A DNA stretch of 64,000 bases from Chloroflexota bacterium (GCA_027310565.1 DAIDAP010000030.1:83074-147073), one strand, 5' to 3'. Counted from the stretch's first letter, positions 27,078 to 37,648 are shown. The notes: a model not told the origin generated them from the letters alone. Numbers and translations: made by a program.

Positions 27078-27524
27078 GTGCGCGTCATCCTGAAGCGCGA
27101 GGTCCGTGGCCTCGGCCGCCCCGGCGAGATCAGGGACGTCGCCGACGGCTACGCGCAGAACTTCCTCCTGCCCCGCGGCCTCGCGGTGGAGGCGACGGCC
27201 GGCGAGCTGAAGCACGTCGCCCGCGAGCGCGAGGCCGCCAGGGCGAAGAAGGACCGCGCCCACGAGGACGCCGAGGAGCTCGCGAAGCGTCTCGAGGCCA
27301 TCACGCTGCGCTTCCGGCTGAGGGCGGGCGAGCAGGGGAAGACCTTCGGCTCCGTCACGACGAAGGAGATCGTCGAGGTGCTGAAGACGGAGCACGGCAT
27401 CGAGATCGACAAGACGATGGTCCACCTCGAGGAGCCGCTGAAGTCCCTCGGCGCGCACACCGTGGAGATCCGCCTGCTCACCGACGTGCGCGCGAAGGTC
27501 GCCGTCGCGATCGAGCCGGCCTAG
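27078..27524 (+). CDS. rplI: 50S ribosomal protein L9
   Basis: MRVILKREVRGLGRPGEIRDVADGYAQNFLLPRGLA. Confidence 0.97.
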   Translation: MRVILKREVRGLGRPGEIRDVADGYAQNFLLPRGLAVEATAGELKHVAREREAARAKKDRAHEDAEELAKRLEAITLRFRLRAGEQGKTFGSVTTKEIVEVLKTEHGIEIDKTMVHLEEPLKSLGAHTVEIRLLTDVRAKVAVAIEPA

Positions 27525-28855
27525 ACCTCCGCCTTCGTCTCGCCGAGATCGCGGAACCGCGTCAGCTCCGACTGGAAGTGCAGGTCGAAGTCGCCCGTCG
27601 GTCCGTTGCGGTGCTTCGCCAGCTTGAGCCGCACCACGCTCTCGTCGCGGTCCTTGCGGTCCTTCTGCCAGAGGAAGAGGACGAGGTCGGCGTCGGCCTC
27701 CAGCGCGCCGCTCTCTCTCAGATCCGAGAGCATCGGCTCCGTGCCACGCATCTCGATCTGGCGCGAGAGCTGCGACAGCGCGACGACCGGGACCCGCAGC
27801 TCGCGCGCGATCGCCTTCAGCGAGCGGCTGATCGCCGCGACCTCCTGCACGCGGTTCTCGTCGTTGCCCGCGCCCTCGATGAGCTGGAGGTAGTCGATGA
27901 CCACGAGGTCGAGGCCGCGTTCGGCCTGGAGCCGCCGCGACTTCGCGAGCACGTCGGTCACCGTGAGCCGGCTCGACTCCTCGACGTAGATCGGCGCCTG
28001 CTGGAGGCGCGCCGACGCGTCGGAGATCGACACGAACTCCTGCGGCGTGAGGCGGCCGCGGCGCAGCCGGTTGCCGTCGATCTCGGTGGTCATCGAGATG
28101 AGGCGCTGCACGAGCTGCATCTCGCTCATCTCGAGCGAGAACACGGCACACGTCCGGCGCGCGACGACCGCCGCGTTCCACACGATGTTCAGGGCGAAGC
28201 TCGTCTTGCCGAGCCCGGGGCGGCCGGCGAGCAGGATGAGGTCGGACGGCTGAAGCCCGCCGGTCTTCGCGTCGAGGGTGGGGAAGCCGGTGAGCACGCC
28301 CTCGTGGTGGTCGTCGGCGCGCGCGCTGATCTGGTCGGCGAGACGCCGCAGGGCGACCTCGAGCGGGACGACGTCGCGGTGCAGGTTCGACTCGCTGATC
28401 GCGAACAGGAGCTCCTGCGCGTCCTCCACCGCGGACCTCGGGTCGTCGCGCGTGAGCGCGAGGTGCGCGACCTCGTTCGCGGCGCCGATGAGCCGCCGCA
28501 GCAGCGCGGTGCGCTCGACGATGGTCGCGTACGTCTCGGCGTGCGCGACCGTCGGCACGTTCTGCATGAGCCCGACGAGGAACTGCGCGCCGCCCACCGC
28601 GTCGAGCTCCCCCCGCGCGCCGAGCTCGGCCTGGACGCTCTGGAAGCCGAGCGCCTCGCCGCGCTCGGCGACGCGCTCGATGGCCGCGAGGACGAGGCGG
28701 TGCTGCTCGCGCGACAGCTCCGCCGCGGCGATCCGGCCCCGGACGCTCTCCTCGAAGACGTGCGGGTCGATGAGGATCGAGCCGAGGAGGCTCGCCTCGG
28801 CCTCGGGCTTCTCCGGCGGCGGCTTGGGGCCCGCCCGCCGCACGTCGACCGTCAT
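27521..28855 (-). CDS. dnaB: Replicative helicase DnaB paralog 2 (intein-free)
   Basis: LILLAGRPGLGKTSFALNI, VVIDYLQLIEG, SGALEADADLVLFLWQKD; starts in ATGA overlap with paralog 1. Confidence 0.9.
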   Translation of the reverse strand: MTVDVRRAGPKPPPEKPEAEASLLGSILIDPHVFEESVRGRIAAAELSREQHRLVLAAIERVAERGEALGFQSVQAELGARGELDAVGGAQFLVGLMQNVPTVAHAETYATIVERTALLRRLIGAANEVAHLALTRDDPRSAVEDAQELLFAISESNLHRDVVPLEVALRRLADQISARADDHHEGVLTGFPTLDAKTGGLQPSDLILLAGRPGLGKTSFALNIVWNAAVVARRTCAVFSLEMSEMQLVQRLISMTTEIDGNRLRRGRLTPQEFVSISDASARLQQAPIYVEESSRLTVTDVLAKSRRLQAERGLDLVVIDYLQLIEGAGNDENRVQEVAAISRSLKAIARELRVPVVALSQLSRQIEMRGTEPMLSDLRESGALEADADLVLFLWQKDRKDRDESVVRLKLAKHRNGPTGDFDLHFQSELTRFRDLGETKAEV

Positions 28856-31440
28856 ACCGGCGTCCCGTCGTCGCGCGCCTTGCTGAAGAAGCGCGCCTGC
28901 TCGGCGGCGAAGAGCAGGTCGAAGATCCCCGTGGGTCCGTTGCGGTTCTTCGCGACGCTGCCGTGGATGAGCCGCGGCGCGCCCGGCGGCGCGTCCTCCT
29001 TGTCCCGCCACAGCATCATCACGATGTCGCTGTCCTGCTCGAGGGCTCCGGAGTTGTGCGAGACGATCCCGTCCGCGAGCCAGCACGAAGGACCCGGCAC
29101 GGTGAGGTCGAAAACGTCTTCTTCGCCGTCCGGCAGGACGTCGAGGACCCGATCCCAGAACAGGTCGTTCGCCGACAGATCGAGGAGCACATCGTCCTCG
29201 AGCAGCCGTGCGTAGTCGAGGAGCGTCACGCGCGACGGCGCGAACTTGAAGTGCGCGGTCCCGCCGTAGGTCGTCCCGCGCAGGGCTGCCATCGCTCGAT
29301 GAGGGATGCCTCGTTCGCGCATGCGGCGCTTGACGATCTCGAAGACCTCACGTGGCACCGTGTCGACGTTCGTGTTGGCGGTGACGTCGGCGAGCGCCAT
29401 GCTGAGCTCTATCGCCGGCCGGGTCCGCGGCCCAAAGGCGCCGATCCGCTGCAGGAAGATCCGCTGGTGGTCGACACCGGAGACATGGACCTGGTACCCG
29501 GGCTTGTAGCCCTCCTCCTCCTCCTCCTCCACGCGCGCGGTGCGCGCGACGATGCCGAATCGCAGAAGCAGGGCCGAGACGTCTTCAGCGAGGCCACGGC
29601 TGTTCGTCGCGTAGGAGATGCTGCCGTCCTTGCCGTCCGCTCGCGTGCCGATCGAGCCGTCCGTCGCCCAGAGATGGCGAAGGAGGATGGCGAGGTCCGT
29701 ATCGGGCAGTCCGAACACCGCACGCGGCAGACGCTTCTGATGTGATCTCTGTCCGAAGATGCCCAGCTCCCGCAGCCACGCGTTCACGCCCGCGGGATGC
29801 CATCGATTCCCATTGCCGCTGATGAACAGCTGGTGCCAGCCGTTGATCGGTTTCTGCGGGTAGATGACCGCTCCGAACTCGGTCATCGCCGCTCGGGCGA
29901 CGATGTCGAGGTTCTCGGCCGAGCTTGACGTGTAGCGCAGTGGCTGACGGACGAGGTAACTGCCGTCACCGATCAGGTGTCCGAGAAGCGCGAGGCGGAG
30001 CTCGGGCCACGTCGTTTCGTTCGCAGGCTCAGGGAGCCGTCGCGCTATCGCCAGCCGGTCGCCCCTCGACAGGTCACGGACTCGCTTCCACTCGCCGAAC
30101 GCGTGAAGACGGTGATCGGCTGTCGCGCGGATCTGGCGCCCCGACGCAAGACGCACTCGATACACCTGCCGTCGCCCGACCCTCCAGACGAGGTCGCTCC
30201 GTGCCTTCACGAGTCGCCCCTCCTTGATGGAGAGGATGTCGGGGTGGGTGCCGACGAGCTCCCGGATCGGGACGCGGCCACCATCCGCGAGGCACACGAG
30301 CGTGTCGCCGGTCACACATTCACGGAGGGTCGAGAGCTTCGGCTCGAGGCCCGCATCGCCCGCGGCGCGCGAGAGCTGCGACAGCCCGATGACGACGACG
30401 TTGAGCTCGCGCGCGAGCGACTTGAGATTGCGGGTCACCGTCGCGATCTCCTGGACCCGGTTCTCCTCTTCGCCGCCGGTGCGCACGAGCTGGACGTAGT
30501 CGACGATGATCACCTCGAGGCGATCGTGCGTGCTCGCGCGCCGCGCCTTGGTGCGCAGCTCCATGATCGAGATGCCCGGCGTGTCGTCGATGAGGATGGG
30601 CACGCCCTGCAGCGCGCTCGCGGCCTCGGTGTCGAACACGTTGCCGGTGCGCAGGGCGAGCAGGTCGCTGCGGCTGTTCATCGCGAGGAAGCGGCTCACG
30701 ATCTGCTTGGCGTCCATCTCGAGCGAGAACACCAGCGCCGGGTGGCCGCGCTTGGCGACGTTGTACGCGATCGCGAGGCCGAGGCTCGACTTGCCGACCG
30801 AGGGGCGCGCCGCGAGCACGATGAAGTCCCCCGGCGTGAAGCCCTCGGTGAAGAAGTCGATCTCGCGGAATCCGCTCGGGATCCCGCTCACCTCGTACGG
30901 CCGGTCCACGCGCTCGGTGAGGTGCTCGAAGTTGTCCTGGAGCGCGGTCTGGATGTGCCGCAGCTGGACGTTCGCGGACTCGTCGCGCAGCGCGAAGATG
31001 CGCTGCTCGGCGCGGTCGAGGAGCAGCGGGATGTCGGTCGGCTCGCCGTAGGCGTCGGCGGCGATGGCCGTCGCGGCGCCGAGCAGCCGCCGCAGGATCG
31101 CCCGGTCCTTCACCGCGTGCGCGTTGCGCTCGATGTCCACGGCGGTGGGGACCTGCTCGACCAGCTCGCGCAGGTACGCGACCCCGCCGATGCGGTCGAG
31201 CTCCTCGCGCCGGGCGAGCTCGAGCTGCACCGTGAGCGGGTCGATGCGCTCCCGGCGCTGGAGCAGCGCGTAGATCGCGTCGTAGACGCGCTGGTGGCGG
31301 GCGACGTAGAAGTCCTCGCGCGCGACGACGTCGGCGACCTTGTAGATCGCGTCGCGGTCGATGAGCAGGCCGCCGAGCACCTGCTGCTCCGCCGCCTCGT
31401 CGTACGGCACCCGCCGGTCGGTCCGCGCCTCGACGGTCAC
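28852..31440 (-). CDS. dnaB: Replicative helicase DnaB paralog 1, intein-containing precursor (GTG start)
   Basis: IVLAARPSVGKSSLGLAI, VIIVDYVQLVRTGG; interrupted before SGALEQDSD by intein. Confidence 0.95.
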   Translation of the reverse strand: MTVEARTDRRVPYDEAAEQQVLGGLLIDRDAIYKVADVVAREDFYVARHQRVYDAIYALLQRRERIDPLTVQLELARREELDRIGGVAYLRELVEQVPTAVDIERNAHAVKDRAILRRLLGAATAIAADAYGEPTDIPLLLDRAEQRIFALRDESANVQLRHIQTALQDNFEHLTERVDRPYEVSGIPSGFREIDFFTEGFTPGDFIVLAARPSVGKSSLGLAIAYNVAKRGHPALVFSLEMDAKQIVSRFLAMNSRSDLLALRTGNVFDTEAASALQGVPILIDDTPGISIMELRTKARRASTHDRLEVIIVDYVQLVRTGGEEENRVQEIATVTRNLKSLARELNVVVIGLSQLSRAAGDAGLEPKLSTLRECVTGDTLVCLADGGRVPIRELVGTHPDILSIKEGRLVKARSDLVWRVGRRQVYRVRLASGRQIRATADHRLHAFGEWKRVRDLSRGDRLAIARRLPEPANETTWPELRLALLGHLIGDGSYLVRQPLRYTSSSAENLDIVARAAMTEFGAVIYPQKPINGWHQLFISGNGNRWHPAGVNAWLRELGIFGQRSHQKRLPRAVFGLPDTDLAILLRHLWATDGSIGTRADGKDGSISYATNSRGLAEDVSALLLRFGIVARTARVEEEEEEGYKPGYQVHVSGVDHQRIFLQRIGAFGPRTRPAIELSMALADVTANTNVDTVPREVFEIVKRRMRERGIPHRAMAALRGTTYGGTAHFKFAPSRVTLLDYARLLEDDVLLDLSANDLFWDRVLDVLPDGEEDVFDLTVPGPSCWLADGIVSHNSGALEQDSDIVMMLWRDKEDAPPGAPRLIHGSVAKNRNGPTGIFDLLFAAEQARFFSKARDDGTPV
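29053..30318 (-). mobile_element. DnaB intein (422 aa) with LAGLIDADG homing endonuclease
   Basis: N-terminus CVTGDTLVCLADGGRVPIREL, LLGHLIGDGSYL and LLRHLWATDGSIG blocks, C-terminus WLADGIVSHN followed by Ser+1. Confidence 0.93.
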
Positions 31441-31451
31441 GCGGACAAGTC

Positions 31452-31467
31452 TAGAACGCCTGTTCTA
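31452..31467. promoter_or_regulatory. LexA-like box TAGAACGCCTGTTCTA upstream of intein-containing dnaB
   Basis: Perfect 6-bp inverted repeat GAAC-N4-GTTC core, 11 bp upstream of the dnaB GTG start. Confidence 0.6.
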
Positions 31468-31566
31468 CCCATTCCAGGGAGCCCTCCCGCGCGATCTCGT
31501 GACGCGCGGAGGAAGCCCCGCGGCACGGCGAACGCTACTGTTCGGGGGCCGCGAAGGGAACCGCTC

Positions 31567-31599
31567 TCGTCCACGAACTCGTCCACCATTTCATCCACA
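31567..31599. repeat. DnaA-box-like array (12-bp spacing)
   Basis: TCGTCCACG 31567, TCGTCCACC 31579, TCATCCACA 31591. Confidence 0.5.
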
Positions 31600-31622
31600 T
31601 CACCAGGAGGAGCGACCGGGGC

Positions 31623-32519
31623 TTGCGCGTGCTCGTGACCGGCGGCGCCGGATTCGTCGGCAGCAACGTCGTCGACGCGCTCGTCGCGCGCGGCGACGAG
31701 CCCGTCGCGCTCGACGACCTCTCCAGCGGCGACCGCGGCAACCTCGCGCCGGGCGTGCCGCTGCGCGTCGCCGACGTGGCCGACGAGCCGGCGCTCTTCG
31801 ACGCGGTCCGCGGCGAGGTGTTCGACGCCGTCGTCCACTGCGCCGCGAAGACGAAGGTCGTGGAGTCGATGGAGAAGGCGGCGCTCTACCGGCGCGTGAT
31901 CGTCGACGGCACGCGCGCGGTGATCCGGCTCGCGGAGGAGCGCGGCGTGCGGATGCTCGTGAACGTCTCGACCGGGGGCGCGATGTACGGCGAGACGCCG
32001 GCCTGCGCGACCGAGGCGACGCCGGCCCGCCCCGACTCGAACTACGGGCGCTTCAAGCTCGAGGCCGAGCGCCTGGTCGGCGCCGCGAGGGTGCCCGCGA
32101 TCACGCTGCGCCTCGCGAACGTGTACGGGAAGCGCCAGCGCCAGGACCTCGAGGGGGGCGTCATCGCCATCTTCCTCGGGTGCTGGCGCCGCGGCGCGCC
32201 GCTCACGGTCTTCGGCGACGGCACGGCGCAGCGCGACTACGTGCACGTCGACGACGTCGCCGCCGCGGCCCTGAGCGCCCTCGCGGGCCGCTGGCGCGGG
32301 CTCTACAACGTCGGCACGGGGATCGCGACGAGCGTGAACGAGATCGTCGCGGCGATGAGCGAGGTCCTCGGGCCGCCGGCGGGCGTGGCGCACGCGCCGC
32401 CGCGCCCGGTCGAGATCCAGCGCGCGTGCCTCGACGCGTCGAGGGCCGCGCGCGACGGACTGTGGTCGCCGGCGATCGCCCTGCGCCGCGGGCTGGAGCT
32501 CACCGCGGCCACCGCCTGA
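31623..32519 (+). CDS. NAD-dependent epimerase/dehydratase (UDP-glucose 4-epimerase-like SDR)
   Basis: MRVLVTGGAGFVGSNVVDALVARG; SNYGRFKLEAE; TTG start after AGGAGG. Confidence 0.85.
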   Translation: MRVLVTGGAGFVGSNVVDALVARGDEPVALDDLSSGDRGNLAPGVPLRVADVADEPALFDAVRGEVFDAVVHCAAKTKVVESMEKAALYRRVIVDGTRAVIRLAEERGVRMLVNVSTGGAMYGETPACATEATPARPDSNYGRFKLEAERLVGAARVPAITLRLANVYGKRQRQDLEGGVIAIFLGCWRRGAPLTVFGDGTAQRDYVHVDDVAAAALSALAGRWRGLYNVGTGIATSVNEIVAAMSEVLGPPAGVAHAPPRPVEIQRACLDASRAARDGLWSPAIALRRGLELTAATA

Positions 32520-32592
32520 GCGGCGCCTGAGCGGCGCCTGTGCGCCGGCTCGCGCGCAGCGATGTCCCCACCCGCGACGTTATCTTCGGAGA

Positions 32593-35388
32593 GTGGCCTG
32601 GTCCCCCCGCACCGCGCTCGCAGCGCTCTTCGCCGCGTCCGTCTTCGTCCTGCTGAACGGCGCGCTCGCGCGCACCGCGGCCGCCGCGGAGCGGTGCGCG
32701 AACGGGCCGGATCCATCCGCGACGGTCTACCTGCCGAACGTGACGAGGACCCTGGGCGGGCCCGCCGGCTGGGTCACGCCGATCTACGTGCAGAACGCCG
32801 GCGGCGTGCAGACGGACGTCGAGCTGTCGTTCCTGCGCTTCCGGGACGGCGCGCTCGTCGCCTGCCACCGCACGGCGGCGCTCGCGCCGGGCACGAGCCT
32901 GGTGGACAACCCGAACGCCGACGCCGACCTCCCGGACGACACGCAGTTCAGCGTCGTCGTCCGCAGCTACGGCGCGCCGATCACCGCCATCGTCAACCAG
33001 CTGCGGCGCAGCGGCGACGCCCAGCAGGCGCTCGCGTACACCGGCTTCACCCGCGGCGATCTCACCGTGTACCTGCCGAACGTGACGCGCCGCTTCTACG
33101 GCTACGACGTCCCGTTCATCGTGCAGAACCTCGGCACGACGGACGCGGCGGTGAGCGCGCGCTTCCTCGGCTTCGACGGCGAGAGCGGCTACGTCCGCGC
33201 CTTCACCGTCGCGCCCGGGCGGTCGTACGTCGTCGACCCGGACTTCGAGCCGGCGTGGACCGGCGCGCCCAACTCGGGGCTCGTCGACGGCACGCAGTAC
33301 GCCGTGACGCTCACCGCGAGCCAGCCGATCGCGGTCGTCGTGAACGCGCACAACGAGGCCGGGGCGCCCGTCGCGTTCAGCCACGGCGGCATCGGACGCG
33401 GCGCGACGACGCTCTACGCCCCGTACGCCGCGAAAGGAGCCGCGCCCGGCAACACGTTCTCGCCGATCGTCGTGCAGAACCTCGGGACCGTGCCGACCGA
33501 CGCGGAGCTCCTGTTCGCCTCGCTCGTCGCGGGCGCGCCGGTGCAGCGCTTCACGCTCCGCGCGATCCCGCCGGGCGGCGCGCGCGCGTTCGACCCGCGC
33601 TTCGCCCTCGGCACGACGACGCCCTGCGACGTCGCGAGCGAGACCTGCCTCGGCCCGGGCGAGTACTCGCTCACGATCACCGCGCCGTCGCCGGTCGCCG
33701 CGGTGGTGCTGCCGAACTCGGCGACGACCGCCGCCGCCTACCTCGCGTCGCCCGACCTCGGCTCGCGCGTGCTCCTCCCCGTCGCGTTCCGGCGCATCGG
33801 CGGCTGGAGCACGCGCGTCGCCGTGTACACCGGCGCCGCCGCGCAGCTGACCGCGCGGGCGTACGCGATCCCCTCCGGCGACCTCGCCGCGACGTTCGCC
33901 GTCCCCATCGGGGCCGCCGGCTGGACGACGTTCGACCTCGGCGCGGTCGCCGGTCTCTCCGACCAGACGCAGTACGCGCTCACGCTCGACGGCGGCGCGA
34001 CGGCGCTCAGCGCGGTCGCGCTCGAGCGCGGGGTCGGCGGCGACGCGTTCATGGCGGTCGAGAGCACCCCGGCCGCGCCGCTCGACCCGCAGGCGCGGCC
34101 GGCGAGCATCCGCGTCACGCCCGCCGAGCCGCGGACCTACGTCGGGTGGACGCAGCCGTTCGCGGCGTCGGTCAAGGACCAGTTCGGCCAGACGCTCTCG
34201 CCGCAGCCGGCGGTGACGTGGACCCTCGCGCCGGCGACGCTCGGCAGCCTGAGCTCCTCGGGCGTGTTCACCGCCGCGTCGACCCCGGGCAGCGGGACGC
34301 TCTCCGCAACGGCGGGCGCGGTGACGACGCGCGTCGGGCTCAGCGTGTCCGCCCCGCGCACGGTGACCCTCGGCGGCCTGTCGTTCTCCGCGTTCGCCGC
34401 GGAGCCGGTGGACGTCTACACGCAGACGACCGTGGGCATCGCCGACACGCAGACGGTGGTGACGCAGGCGGACGCCGACGTCGCGCGGATCCAGACCGAC
34501 TACGCACGGTCGTTCGCCGAGCGGCCGGCGGTGTACGTGCTCGGCAGCACGCGCGACTTCGTCACCGCGACGCAGACGATCGGCGGCTTCACCTCGCCCC
34601 CGCCGACCTGGGCGAGCGGGGTCTGCGTCTGCCGCGAGCCCAACCCCTCCTGGGTGTTCGTGGACTGGTCGCTTGAAGCGTCGCGGGCGCAGCCGACGAC
34701 GGTGCGGCACGAGCTCACGCACGCCATGGAGCGTGAGGCGGCCGGGCCGAGCACCACGCTCCCGGCCTGGTTCAACGAGGGGAACGCGCGCGTCGAGGAG
34801 TTCACCGTCGCCGGGACGCGGTGGATGGCGGCGCTCGAGCGCTACCGCGCGGCCTCGATGGCCGCGCGCGGATCGCTGTTCACGCTCGACGAGCTCACCT
34901 CGCAGGTCGCGTGGAGCCGGCGCTCGAGCCTGGACGCGACCTACCAGTACGCCGTCTCCGCGCAGGCGGTCCTCCTGCTGCGCTCGGACATCGGACTGCC
35001 GGCCGAGCAGCTCCTGTTCACGCTCATGCGCCAGGGGCAGACGTTCGACGCGGCGTACCAGCTCGTCGCCGGACGCCCGCTCGCGGCGTTCGCGGACGCC
35101 TTCCCGGCGCGCGTCCTCGCGCTCGCGCCGCGGTATCCGGGCGTCGCCACCGCGCCGGACAGCCCCGGCGGCCCCGGGCTGACCTTCGTCGTGTACGGGC
35201 TGCCGCCGGGCGCGGTCTTCGTCTACGAGATCAGCGGCCCGAGCTCGTCGCTCGGGCGGCTCGCGGCCACGGACGGCGAGGGCGTCTTCTACACCTACCT
35301 CGACGAGCGCTGGCCGGCGGGCTCGTACACGTTGACGGCGACGTGGAGCGGCGGGGTCGTGAGCGGATCCGGCCAGAACGGTCCGTAG
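32593..35388 (+). CDS. Secreted multidomain protein: tandem beta-repeat domains, Big2-like domain, HExxH metallopeptidase-like domain
   Basis: Signal peptide; repeated VYLPNVTR...VQNLG units; RHELTHAME...FNEGNARVEEF. Confidence 0.75.
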   Translation: MAWSPRTALAALFAASVFVLLNGALARTAAAAERCANGPDPSATVYLPNVTRTLGGPAGWVTPIYVQNAGGVQTDVELSFLRFRDGALVACHRTAALAPGTSLVDNPNADADLPDDTQFSVVVRSYGAPITAIVNQLRRSGDAQQALAYTGFTRGDLTVYLPNVTRRFYGYDVPFIVQNLGTTDAAVSARFLGFDGESGYVRAFTVAPGRSYVVDPDFEPAWTGAPNSGLVDGTQYAVTLTASQPIAVVVNAHNEAGAPVAFSHGGIGRGATTLYAPYAAKGAAPGNTFSPIVVQNLGTVPTDAELLFASLVAGAPVQRFTLRAIPPGGARAFDPRFALGTTTPCDVASETCLGPGEYSLTITAPSPVAAVVLPNSATTAAAYLASPDLGSRVLLPVAFRRIGGWSTRVAVYTGAAAQLTARAYAIPSGDLAATFAVPIGAAGWTTFDLGAVAGLSDQTQYALTLDGGATALSAVALERGVGGDAFMAVESTPAAPLDPQARPASIRVTPAEPRTYVGWTQPFAASVKDQFGQTLSPQPAVTWTLAPATLGSLSSSGVFTAASTPGSGTLSATAGAVTTRVGLSVSAPRTVTLGGLSFSAFAAEPVDVYTQTTVGIADTQTVVTQADADVARIQTDYARSFAERPAVYVLGSTRDFVTATQTIGGFTSPPPTWASGVCVCREPNPSWVFVDWSLEASRAQPTTVRHELTHAMEREAAGPSTTLPAWFNEGNARVEEFTVAGTRWMAALERYRAASMAARGSLFTLDELTSQVAWSRRSSLDATYQYAVSAQAVLLLRSDIGLPAEQLLFTLMRQGQTFDAAYQLVAGRPLAAFADAFPARVLALAPRYPGVATAPDSPGGPGLTFVVYGLPPGAVFVYEISGPSSSLGRLAATDGEGVFYTYLDERWPAGSYTLTATWSGGVVSGSGQNGP

Positions 35389-35432
35389 GACCTGGCGCGC
35401 GCGGCGAGCGGTCGGGCACACTCCAGGTCTCG

Positions 35433-36017
35433 ATGCGCTCGTTCCTCCTCGGCATGCTCGTGGGCGCCGTCGTGACCGTCGGTCTCGGCGTGGGCGGGCT
35501 CGTCGCCATCGGCCGCGCCCTCGCGGTGACCGATCCGCTCGCGAAGGCCGACGTCATCGTCGCGATCTCGGGCGACGCCGGGCCGCGCACCGACGCCGCG
35601 GTCGCGCTCTGGAAGCAGGGCTACGCGCCGCTGCTGATCTTCTCCGGCGCGTCGCTCGACCCCGCATCGGTGAGCTCCGCCGAGCTCATGAAGCGCGAGG
35701 CGGTGCGCATGGGGGTGCCGGACTCCGTCATCCTCGTCGAGCCGGCCTCGGCGACGACCGAGGAGAACGCGCTGCGCGTCGCGGAGCTCATGACGGCCCA
35801 GGGCCTGCGCAGCGCGATCCTCGTGACCAGCCCGTACCACCAGCGCCGCGCGTCGGTGCTGTTCGCGCGGACGTTCGCGCCGGCCGGTCTCTCGTTCATC
35901 AACGAACCCGCGCCCGATCCGTCGTGGGATCCGAACACCTGGTGGCTCTCCGACGGGTCGCGTCGCCTCGCGATCATCGAGCTGGTCAAGCTCGGCGCGG
36001 TGCTCTTCATCCGGTAA
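35433..36017 (+). CDS. YdcF/DUF218-family membrane protein
   Basis: DVIVAISGDAGPRTDAAVALWKQGYAPLLIFSG, TTEENALRVAELM, VTSPYHQRRA. Confidence 0.85.
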   Translation: MRSFLLGMLVGAVVTVGLGVGGLVAIGRALAVTDPLAKADVIVAISGDAGPRTDAAVALWKQGYAPLLIFSGASLDPASVSSAELMKREAVRMGVPDSVILVEPASATTEENALRVAELMTAQGLRSAILVTSPYHQRRASVLFARTFAPAGLSFINEPAPDPSWDPNTWWLSDGSRRLAIIELVKLGAVLFIR

Positions 36018-36028
36018 CATTCCGACAC

Positions 36029-37291
<1,263 letters not shown>

Positions 37292-37315
37292 GCCGCGCCG
37301 CTACCATGACCCGCC

Positions 37316-37648
37316 GTGGGCGGCGTGCTCGATCTGCTCTTCCCCTACCGCTCGAAGAAGACGTTCGGCGCGGCGTCGCTCGCGCTGGTCTTCCTGATGC
37401 TGCTCGCGGAGATCGAGGCGCTCGTGCTCGTCGCGCTCGGCATCATCGCGCATCGCCTCGACCTGTTCGTCGCTCTCCAGCCGCTCATCCTCCCGGGCGC
37501 CGTCCTGGTCAGCCTCTCGGCCGCGGTCGTGTTCTGGTGGCGCGCCCGGCGCTGGACGCGCACGCGCGTCGAGATGCTCGATCTGTGGGCCGGCGGCGGG
37601 ACCTCGTTCGGCGAGCGTCTGGCGAAGAAGCGGCAGCCGCAGGAGTAG
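37316..37648 (+). CDS. Hypothetical two-TM protein
   Basis: ORF with hydrophobic segments. Confidence 0.5.
   Translation: MGGVLDLLFPYRSKKTFGAASLALVFLMLLAEIEALVLVALGIIAHRLDLFVALQPLILPGAVLVSLSAAVVFWWRARRWTRTRVEMLDLWAGGGTSFGERLAKKRQPQE

Noticed and set aside
29977-31638. 553-aa plus-strand ORF
   Set aside because: Antisense of dnaB and its intein
32500-35421. 973-aa minus-strand ORF
   Set aside because: Arg-rich low-complexity antisense of the secreted metallopeptidase-like gene
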